In this document: in pieces, positions 58,208-64,000 of the stretch
Layout of the letters: each line of letters starts with the position of its first letter
Numbering within the stretch: position 1 is the stretch's first letter
Assembly (NCBI GenBank): GCA_023053685.1
Contig: JALIGW010000003.1
Coordinates: 43,780,496-43,844,495 of the forward strand
Source: Diadophis punctatus similis
Lineage: Eukaryota > Chordata > Lepidosauria > Squamata > Dipsadidae
DNA: 64,000 bases
Direction of reading: 5' to 3'
Made by a program: the position numbers and the translations under genes
The notes under the pieces: model-generated
What the model was told of the DNA's origin: nothing
What the model saw: only the letters and a program-made list of their open reading frames with translations
Databases searched by the model: none

Positions 58208-58557
58208 CTGCAAAATAAACAAGAGGAAAAAAAGTTGTTTTTAAGGTTGTTTTGTATGCCATCCAGAGTTGTGCTACATGTGATGGGCAGCCATATAAAC
58301 ATCATAAATATAAAAGAAAAAAGCAAATTTGTTTTGATTTAGACAGGTAATTTATAATTTTACTAATCAGTCTGTTTAGCATTCTCTCATCCACTTTTTT
58401 TAACACTGCGGACTCTAGTTAATGTTCTGCATTTACTAAGGCTGAGAAAATAATTTAACTTGGCAATGCAAATTTTTAAAACTAGTCTCAGACTTTTGAA
58501 TGTAGACACTCACCTCTTAAGAGAGTCATATTTTGGGATGCATATGCAGTCAGACAT
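47014..58557 (-). CDS. candidate small gene nested in ITPR3 introns (3 exons, 140 aa, unknown)
   Basis: Three minus-strand segments lie in the introns around ITPR3 exon w1 and join in frame: 58514-58557 (Met start), 51240-51363 and 47014-47268 (TGA stop). Borders are consensus-like: AAGAG|GTGAGT, then TTTTAG|G...AAG|GTATGT, then CTGTCAG|CAT. The product would be 140 residues. An in-frame TAA directly precedes the ATG. The protein is soluble-looking, Lys-rich, with no signal peptide or membrane segment. I do not recognise it. No AATAAA signal is obvious within 500 bases of the stop. Alternatives: chance open frames in AT-rich intron, or exon N1 serving as an alternative ITPR3 first exon. Evidence is only splice and phase consistency. 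Confidence 0.4.
47920..49116 (+). mobile_element. hAT element with nested LINE
   Basis: CAGGGGTGGCCAAACCGTGG to AGGTTGGCCACCACTG, with perfect 8-bp duplication ATTTATAG. The 0.8 kb interior before the nested LINE is not palindromic, so this is probably an internally deleted derivative of a longer hAT transposon. Confidence 0.88.
48749..49088 (-). mobile_element. L2-clade LINE 3' fragment nested in a hAT element
   Basis: On the minus strand it reads from the GGCCCTGTGCTCTGGAACCA region through CCTGCAGGCGGGGGGTAGAG to CGCCGCCCTGAGTCCTTAGG and an (AAAT)n tail. It interrupts the hAT element 47920-49116. Confidence 0.88.
49130..50550. other. ITPR3 intron w1-w2, unassigned
   Basis: No gene or repeat recognised. 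Confidence 0.5.
50563..50694 (+). mobile_element. short hAT MITE
   Basis: CAGGGGTCCCCAATGCCGGT to GGTTGGAGGTCACTG with 8-bp flanks CACTAAAT/CGCTAAAT; interior rich in CCGGTC/GGACC. Confidence 0.75.
51240..51363 (-). CDS. candidate exon N2 of nested gene
   Basis: One base plus 41 open codons, containing [20 protein letters not shown]. It is bounded by TTTTAG and AAG|GTATGT. Entry phase 2 matches N1 and exit phase 0 matches N3. It cannot be a cassette exon of ITPR3 between w1 and w2, because the phases do not fit. No family recognised. Confidence 0.4.
51925..52059. mobile_element. palindromic hAT MITE (CTTCAACTCCCAGAATTC family)
   Basis: CAGTGTTTCTAAACCTTGGC to GGTTGAGAAACACTG with perfect 8-bp duplication GTCTATGC. 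The whole element is one hairpin; the duplication classes the family as hAT. Confidence 0.92.
52677..53043. mobile_element. MITE (CAGGTAGTCCTCG family), right end lost
   Basis: TA then CAGGTAGTCCTCAATTTACA; it runs to CAACAGAAATTTTGGGCTCA, where a hAT fragment takes over. Confidence 0.85.
53050..53191 (+). mobile_element. hAT MITE, damaged left end
   Basis: ACCGGTTTGCTATTGGG to CGAACCGGTAGTAACCCACCACTG. The left terminal repeat is eroded and merges with the truncated MITE at 52677. Confidence 0.7.
53205..53522 (+). mobile_element. L2-clade LINE 3' fragment
   Basis: It contains CATACCTCCAGAGATTAGAA, TTCCGGAAGGTGCTAAAGAC and the tail GTAAACCGCCTTGAGTCACC...AATAAATAAAC. It directly follows a hAT right end at 53191. 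Confidence 0.85.
53525..54530. other. ITPR3 intron w1-w2, unassigned
   Basis: No gene or repeat recognised. A short plus-strand open frame near 54221 lacks support. Confidence 0.5.
54546..55082 (+). mobile_element. hAT MITE with long compound hairpin
   Basis: CAGTGGTGGCGAACCTTTTT to GGTTCGCCACCACGG, flanked by the perfect 8-bp duplication GCCTAGAC. GC-rich unlike its surroundings. Confidence 0.9.
54732..55007. repeat. near-perfect 276-bp palindrome with sub-palindromes
   Basis: The left arm (54732-54866) and right arm (54872-55007) are inverted copies. Each arm contains smaller inverted repeats of GGAAGTGC/GCACTTCC. Confidence 0.9.
55090..57045. other. ITPR3 intron w1-w2, mostly unassigned
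   Basis: CCAGGGAATAAAAAACCTCACTAGC near 55205 resembles an LTR poly(A) region, without clear ends. CATCTACCCT repeats three times at 56668-56711. Otherwise nothing recognised. Confidence 0.4.
57048..57230 (+). mobile_element. snake CR1/L3-type LINE 3' end with (TATC)n
   Basis: The conserved end GCACCAAAGACAAATTCCTT...AATAAAGAATTC runs straight into about 23 units of TATC (57125-57217). Microsatellites seeded by this LINE tail are a known feature of advanced snakes. Confidence 0.9.
57613..57737. mobile_element. palindromic MITE (CTTCAACTCCCA family)
   Basis: GGCAAACTATGGCTCTTTGA to CATAGTTTGCCCACCCCTG. The left terminus has lost a few bases; GGCTAGA flanks both sides. Confidence 0.8.
58137..58207 (-). 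CDS. ITPR3: ITPR3 exon w1 (first in window; second coding exon)
   Basis: The 71 bases complete a Gly codon with A, then read [10 protein letters not shown]...NPPKKFR and end on the first base of Asp54. The acceptor is a TTTTGCAG-like site and the donor is GAG|GTAAGA. It is part of the first beta-trefoil (suppressor domain). Because it enters in phase 2, one more coding exon with the start Met must lie upstream; I could not find it up to 64000. Confidence 0.96.
58514..58557 (-). CDS. candidate exon N1 (start exon of nested gene or alternative ITPR3 start)
   Basis: Fourteen codons plus 2 bases ([14 protein letters not shown]) start at ATG 58557, with an in-frame TAA immediately before it. They end at a near-perfect donor GTGAGT. 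The exit phase 2 fits candidate exon N2 and also fits ITPR3 exon w1. The Kozak context is weak (T at -3). Confidence 0.35.
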
Positions 58558-58764
58558 TTAGTAATAAGGTTCAATCCATGCAGAAATATCAACAAGCACA
58601 AATGGAAAAACTCTTGTGGTTTTCAACAGTAAACAGAAATGTTCTAAGAGAAGTTTTTCTATTAATAATAATTCAGGACAAATGTTTGGTTAAACTAAAC
58701 TGTAGTCAATATCAATTCTTCAAACTTTTGTCCCCATGCTTTAAAAAATTTCCTTCTTATAAAG

Positions 58765-59151
58765 CAGCGGTTCCCAACCTGGGGGTCGGGACCCCTTTGG
58801 GGGTCGAACGACCATTTCCCAGGGGTCGCCCCAGCATCCTCAGCTCCCCCCCACTGCCACAAGCCTGGCCATATCGTGCCCCACAACCCGCGCCCCCACC
58901 GCGCTCCACCCCGCTGCCGCCATTTGGGTTATTTTACCATCTGCGCATGCGCAGCATGCTTTGCGCATGCGCAGCACGCTTTGCGCATGCGCAGCACGCT
59001 TTGCGCATGCGCAGCACGCTTTGCACATGCGCAGCACGCTTTGCACATGCGCAGAGGGTAAAAGAACCCAAATGGCGGCGGCAGGGTAGGTCACGGTGGG
59101 GGCGCGGGGGCGGGGCGTGGGTCGCGGCATTAGGAAGGTTGGGAACCACTG
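58765..59151 (+). mobile_element. hAT MITE (SPIN-like ends) with internal tandem repeat
   Basis: CAGCGGTTCCCAACCTGGGG to AAGGTTGGGAACCACTG, flanked by the perfect 8-bp duplication TTATAAAG. Same family as the copy at 39303. Confidence 0.9.
58941..59054 (+). repeat. 20-bp tandem repeat inside hAT MITE
   Basis: About 5.5 units of TTGCGCATGCGCAGCACGCT; each unit contains the palindrome TGCGCATGCGCA. Confidence 0.92.
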
Positions 59152-59159
59152 TTATAAAG

Positions 59160-59930
59160 CTTTAAAATAATTAATTCTAGAACTAAACTTGAGTAGTTAA
59201 TTGTTATTTAGCATGAGATTCTAAAATAGATAACCAATGGAAAGACATTTTGTGCTGCAAATTAAAATGATTTCAGGGGCAATGTTAAGGTTCTGAATAA
59301 GCTGGTTTGTAATTTTAAACATCTGGAGTTTAACCATTCCTTAAACATCTGGAGTCATTTAAAGACTGCATATTGAGTACTCATCTTTCTGGCACCGAGT
59401 ACATTCAAAGGAAAGTCATTCTTATTGTCAACCAAAATTTCTAAAACTTTCTAAGAATCACAACTGTTTTGTTTATTTGCTTCATACTGTAAATTAATTA
59501 ACAATCACTGACACCTACTGAATAAGGGCAGGTCCATACTGGTGGGCTATGCAGGCTTTAAAATTTCTCATTTCCATCTATAGCTTGGTTCTTACATTTC
59601 ACAAACCACAACATGGCTTGTTCTTAATTTAATATTTTATTTATTTATGTATCATATTTAAGAGCCACCCATCTCCCTCAAAGAGGGACTTTGGGAGGTA
59701 AACAATCAAATATGCTGTGCAAAGGCACTCAAATATATCTTACTATATAAAGCACACTTAAATTGTAGCTTTGTATACTTATGTGAACCTTAACTGTATT
59801 TTCATATAACATTTCCTCTATTGTTTAGTAGAGTAAGAGAAAACAGAATGCTTTTACAATCTCTCCTCCATTCTTAGGCAGGTATACATCAGAGGAGGAT
59901 AGTACAGATACTAGATTAAAAATTTGTATA
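59160..59930. other. ITPR3 intron upstream of w1, unassigned
   Basis: No gene or repeat recognised; AT-rich. Confidence 0.5.
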
Positions 59931-60317
59931 GAGGTAGTCCTTGATTTATGACCACAATTAAGCCCAACATGTCTGTTGCTAGGTGAAACATTTGTTAAGT
60001 GAGTTTTTCCCCATTTCATGATCCTTTTTTGCCAGAGTTATTAAGTGAATCACTGTAGTTGTTAAGTCAGTAAGTGAATCTGGCTTCCCCATTGACTTTG
60101 CTTGTCAGAAGGTCGCAAAAGGGGATCACAGGACCCTGGGACATTGCAACCGTCATAAATATGAGTCAATTGTGCCAACCTTCTAAATTTTTATCATGTG
60201 ACCATGGGGATGCCACAACGGTTGTAAGTGTGAAAAATGGTCATAAGTCATTTCTTTCAGCGTCGTTGTAACTTTGAACGGTCACTAAATGAACTGTTGT
60301 AAGTCGAGGGCTACCTG
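59931..60317. mobile_element. MITE (CAGGTAGTCCTCG family)
   Basis: GAGGTAGTCCTTGATTTATG to AGTCGAGGGCTACCTG, flanked by TA on both sides. Confidence 0.88.
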
Positions 60318-60928
60318 TATCTATTTGCCAGCACCTAGTGGTTGGTCAGTTTTGTTTGAAAGCTGAGTATGGGAGATCTGGACTCAATAGGCAAAGTTCA
60401 AACTGTCCTTTTTCCATAATTTAAAATATGAAACAATTAAAACACCAACACTGTGCTTACTGTTTGCGGCTCTATGCAAGACATGGTTCAACTAAGACTT
60501 TAGTCTGGTCTTTCTCTTACTAAAAACCATTATATGAAAACCCTGATTGATCAAAATTATGATGGAGGTCAGGATCTATGGGTTCATCTGGAAGGAACTG
60601 ACAAACAAAAGAAAGATTGTAAACTTTAAAAGTACAAGTAAACAGTAAAGAACATGAATTAATAAATGAAATGAAAACAAATAAAGAAAACGTAGTGTAT
60701 GTTGTGTTTATGAACTAAATAAAAAGGCAAGAGTTTTAAAAGGCTCCGTTGCCACTAGCTGCCTTGTGGAAACAATTCTTACAGAGAGAAGAAAGCAGGT
60801 GAAAATCTCTCTGAAATTATCTTATCCCACTTCATATCCAGTGACATTTCCAAGCTTTGCATTGCAAGAAGGATCCCAGAATTTTGAGGGCTCTTTTTTT
60901 TAATGTTAGGGGTGTGTGTATATGTGTG

Positions 60929-61011
60929 TTTAAAATTGACATAAGCAGTACACACTATAAAATTAAAATAAAATCATGTTCATCTGTGTCCAACTCACAC
61001 ATTTCAGCCAA
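60929..61011. repeat. inverted duplicate, left copy
   Basis: ATTGACATAAGCAGTACACA to CAACTCACACATTTCAG; its reverse complement lies at 61619-61690. This copy is cut off by a LINE starting at 61012. Confidence 0.85.
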
Positions 61012-61330
61012 ACAATGTCAGCTGGCGAGACCTAGGGGGAGAGCCTTCTCTGTGGGGGCTCCCGTTCTCTGGAACAAACTCCCCAGAGATCCGAATTATC
61101 CCCACCTTGCTGGCCTTCTGAAAAGCCACTAAGACATGGCTCTTCCTGCAGGCGGGGTGATTTGAGACCATTAATTCCTTAGGTCTCCCCCATGTATGTA
61201 TGGTTGGTTTGTTTTTTAAATCTTTTAAACTGTTATTAATTTTACTAATATTGTTTTTATTGTTGTTCTTAACATGAGTCGCCCAGAGAGTAGGGCAGCA
61301 TATAAGAACAATAAAATAAATAAATAAATA
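61012..61330 (+). mobile_element. L2-clade LINE 3' fragment
   Basis: It begins CCAAACAATGTCAGCTGG, equal to the SAKQCQL region of the LINE at 62338. It runs through CTTCTCTGTGGGGGCTCCCG and the GTCGCCCAGAGAGTAGGGCA tail to (AAAT)n. Several disrupted codons show it is older than that copy. Confidence 0.88.
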
Positions 61331-61618
61331 TTTAAAATTATTAATGTTGCTTGTAAGCTGATTTAGTTAGATTGGTATCTTGAAAAGCAAGACTTAAAGG
61401 AGAGTAATCAATCAAATTACGCCTGACAGATTCACGTAGACATCCCATTATTTCCATTGACATTTGCAGCTTCGCATTGCTACATACAGCAATCACTATA
61501 TAAACTCTGGGGAGTTTAAAAAAAAAGAGTACTTTGAGAGAACAGACTGAAGAAACTCAAAGGCAGGGGTATCAAGACATAGAGCACACAACTTGTGTGT
61601 GAAAACAGATGTTTCCTC

Positions 61619-61690
61619 TGAAATGTGTGAGTTCGACACAGATGAACATGATTTCATTTTATTTTTATAGTATGTACTGCTTATGTCAAT
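61619..61690. repeat. inverted duplicate, right copy
   Basis: CTGAAATGTGTGAGTTCGAC to GTACTGCTTATGTCAAT is the reverse complement of 60929-61011 with a few differences. Confidence 0.85.
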
Positions 61691-61699
61691 TTTTTTTAA

Positions 61700-62337
61700 A
61701 TGTACATATTGCAGGATTAACACTATAATGTTGCCTCAGAATTAATAATCATGCTAATTTTAAAAAAGAAAAGAATGGAAATTATGCTATAAATGGAACA
61801 CCTCCAAAACAAATGACCATATTGTTTGAAAGTCGTCTTCCTTAATCCTTTATTTTTTAAAAAAGTTGGAAAAAATACTATCAATAATTCATTGTTGAAA
61901 AATCAGGGATAGAGTTTTCCAGTGTTATTTATTTAGTCAATCCCAACTCCACCCAATTCTTGATAATTCCAAATACTAGGAATATAGCCAAGACAGCATT
62001 AGTTTTCTTCTTTATGACAGATTTCAAATATGATAAGTTCCTTAATGATGATCCTCATCAACACATCTTGAATTCTCTATGTTTTTTTCCTCTCAATTTC
62101 AGAGATTCCTCATAAAAGAACTCAAGAAGACTCTGGATGTAAATATTTTGAGTTGCTTCATACTCAGTCAGGTAGACACAGCAGACAGCCCACAATCTTT
62201 GGTATTTCACTGTAGAAATCAAGAGGTTGATTCTGGAACATTTTTCATGCAATCAGTGAATTCTGATGTTGTGCTATGATCCCTCCCATATGTTTGAATT
62301 CCCACTTCATATTAAGTCATTCTTTTCTAAACAAGTG
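61700..62337. other. ITPR3 intron upstream of w1, unassigned
   Basis: A good plus-strand acceptor (TTTTCCTCTCAATTTCAG) at 62083-62100 precedes a short open stretch ending CAG|GTAGAC at 62170; no family match, so not called a gene. Confidence 0.4.
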
Positions 62338-63895
62338 TGTGGTTTAAAAAAGAATTACTTAACATTCTTAGAACACTTACAACACCAAGCTATTTAAAGA
62401 ACTTCCGTCCAGTCTCCAACTTACCCTTCATGGGTAAAGTTGTTGAGAAAGTGGTGTCGCTCCAACTCCTGCGGTTATTGGAGGACACTGATTATCTGGA
62501 TCCCTTTCAATCGGGTTTCAGGTGCGGCTACAGTACGGAGACTGCTTTGGTCGCTCTGATGGATGATCTCTGGCGAGCCCGGAATGGAGGTCACTCCTCC
62601 ATCCTGGTGTTACTTGACCTCTCAGCGACTTTCGATACCATTGACCATGGTATCCTTCTGCGTCGTCTTGGGGAGGTGGGAGTGGGAGGCACTGTTTTAC
62701 GGTGGTTCTCCTCCTACCTCTCCGATAGGACACAGCCGGTGTTGAGAGGAGGGCAGAGGTCGGCCCCTAGGCCCCTGATTTGCGGGGTGCCACAGGGCTC
62801 AGTCCTCTCGCCCATCCTGTTTAACATTTACATGAAACCGCTGGGTGAGATCATCCGACGACACGGGGTGAGGTATCAGCAGTATGCTGATGATACCCAG
62901 TTGTACATCTCCACCCCGTGTCAGTTCAGTGAAGCAGTTGATGTAATGTGCCACTGCCTGGACGATGTGAGGGTCTGGATGGGAGTGAACAGACTCAAGC
63001 TCAACCCTGACAAGACTGAGTGGCTCTGGATATTGTCCCCCAGGGACTATGTCAACTGTCCCTCCTTGGTTCTCGGGGGAGAAAAATTGACTCCCTCAGA
63101 ACGGGTTCGTAATTTGGGTGTTCTCCTAGACCCACAACTAAAATTGGAGCAACATCTTTCAGCTGTGGCTAGGGGGACCTTTGCACAGATCCGTCTTGTG
63201 CACCAATTGCGACCCTACTTTGAGAGGGAGGCTTTGCTCACAGTCACTCATGCCCTTGTCACCTCATGGCTGGACTACTGTAATGCACTCTACATGGGGC
63301 TACCCTCAAAGAGCATCCGGAGACTCCAATTGGTACAGAATGCAGCTGCGCGAGCTGTGGTGGGTGTGCTGAGATACACCCATGTAACACCCATTCTCCA
63401 CCAGCTGCATTGGTTGCCTATTAGTCTCCAGTCGCAATTTAAGGTGTTGGTTTTAACATTTAAAGCCCTACATGGCTCAGGGCCAGGTTACCTTCGGGAC
63501 CGCATCCTACCACATACCTCCCTACGACCAGTTAGGTCCCACAGAGTGGGCCTCCTCCAGGTCCCATCAGCCAAACAATGTCAGTTGGTGGGCCCACGGA
63601 GGAGGGCCTTCTCTGTGGGAGCCCCATCCCTCTGGAACCAACTCCCACCAGAGATCCGGACTATCCCCACCCTACTGGCCTTCCGTAAAGCCGTAAAAAC
63701 ATGGCTCTTTTGGCAGGCGGGGTGAAAAAGAAGATCAGATTCCCCCATGAATGAATGTTTTTTAAAATAATGTTTGTATTTTTTTAAATTGCTTTTATTG
63801 TTTTTATTGTATATTTCTTATCTATGCTGTACGCCGCCCTGAGTCCTACGGGATTGGGCGGCCTATAAGAACGTTTATTAAATTAAATTAAATTA
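62338..63895 (+). mobile_element. 5'-truncated L2/CR1-clade LINE with open reverse transcriptase
   Basis: An open frame from 62337 to a TGA at 63723-63725 (462 codons) carries reverse-transcriptase marks in order: NFRPVSNLPFMGKVVEKVV (about residue 22), DPFQSGFRCGYSTETAL, LLDLSATFDTIDHGILL, CGVPQGSVLSPILFNIY, then QQYADDTQLYIS (catalytic YADD near residue 182) and LKLNPDKTEWL. The C terminus with [20 protein letters not shown] ends at the usual place for this family. The 3' UTR has the CGCCCTGAGTCC...GGGCGGCCTATAAGAA tail and ends in (AAATT)n. There is no endonuclease, so it is dead-on-arrival, but it has no stops and is therefore fairly young. Confidence 0.92.
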
Positions 63896-63900
63896 AATTA
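63870..63900 (+). repeat. (AAATT)n LINE tail
   Basis: About five AAATT units end the LINE at 62338. Confidence 0.9.
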
Positions 63901-64000
63901 AGCTACAATATCTGAGTTCAACACTTTACATTAATCCATAAATAAATCACATTATAGCTTAGATCAGAGTGTGAATCCAGCCTATAGTTTATCTAGGCCA

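Noticed and set aside
58533..59165. A 210-codon plus-strand open frame.
   Set aside because: Produced by the CpG-rich tandem repeat in the hAT MITE at 58765; low complexity.
62101..62170. A plus-strand stretch bounded by a strong acceptor and CAG|GTAGAC.
   Set aside because: Only 70 bases, no partner exon and no family match.
1..64000. CRISPR-like regularly spaced repeats, tRNA or rRNA genes.
   Set aside because: The tandem arrays are microsatellites, LINE tails or MITE-internal repeats. The only tRNA-like sequences are SINE heads with diverged boxes and no full cloverleaf.
58208..64000. Search for the ITPR3 start exon (MSEMSSFLHIGDIVSLYAEG-like).
   Set aside because: No matching sequence on the minus strand in this stretch; it is presumed to lie beyond the window.

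Overview
The window is vertebrate genomic DNA, almost certainly from an advanced (caenophidian/colubroid) snake. The evidence is LINE 3' ends that run into (AATAG)n or (ATAG)n microsatellites (a known feature of snake CR1/L3 elements), Sauria-type and other tRNA-derived SINEs, many hAT and TA-flanked MITEs, and a vomeronasal V2R-type exon. It is AT-rich, intron-rich and dense with repeats; nothing suggests bacterial or viral genome origin.

The backbone is one gene on the minus strand: ITPR3, the type 3 inositol 1,4,5-trisphosphate receptor. I located 31 consecutive coding exons between 58207 (upstream end) and 855 (downstream end). All have GT-AG splice sites, and codon phase is kept across every junction. 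Together they encode about residues 30 to 1447 of a protein of roughly 2,670 residues: most of the N-terminal suppressor domain, the whole IP3-binding core and the front half of the regulatory solenoid. The first coding exon (start codon) lies beyond 64000; the second half, with the pore, lies below position 1. Tissue choice of type 3 over type 1 or 2 rests on paralogue-specific residues.

Region by region: 1-7400 holds exons w31-w27, with a 0.57 kb AT microsatellite mosaic and one hAT MITE. 7400-18900 is a dense exon run (w26-w15). 18900-34700 holds exons w14-w3 with SPIN-like, Tc1-like and SINE insertions, plus an antisense V2R exon inside a split SINE. 34700-43100 and 43300-58100 are two very large introns, filled with hAT MITEs, LINE tails, a solo LTR and a long compound hairpin. 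58200-64000 is the intron upstream of w1 and ends in an L2-clade LINE with a long open reverse-transcriptase frame.

Two observations are least expected. (1) An intact, splice-bounded V2R ligand-domain exon lies antisense in an ITPR3 intron, flanked by a 6-bp direct repeat and the two halves of one SINE. (2) Three minus-strand segments in the large introns (58514-58557, 51240-51363, 47014-47268) have matching splice sites and phases and would encode a 140-residue protein I do not recognise: a candidate gene nested in ITPR3. Both need transcript evidence.
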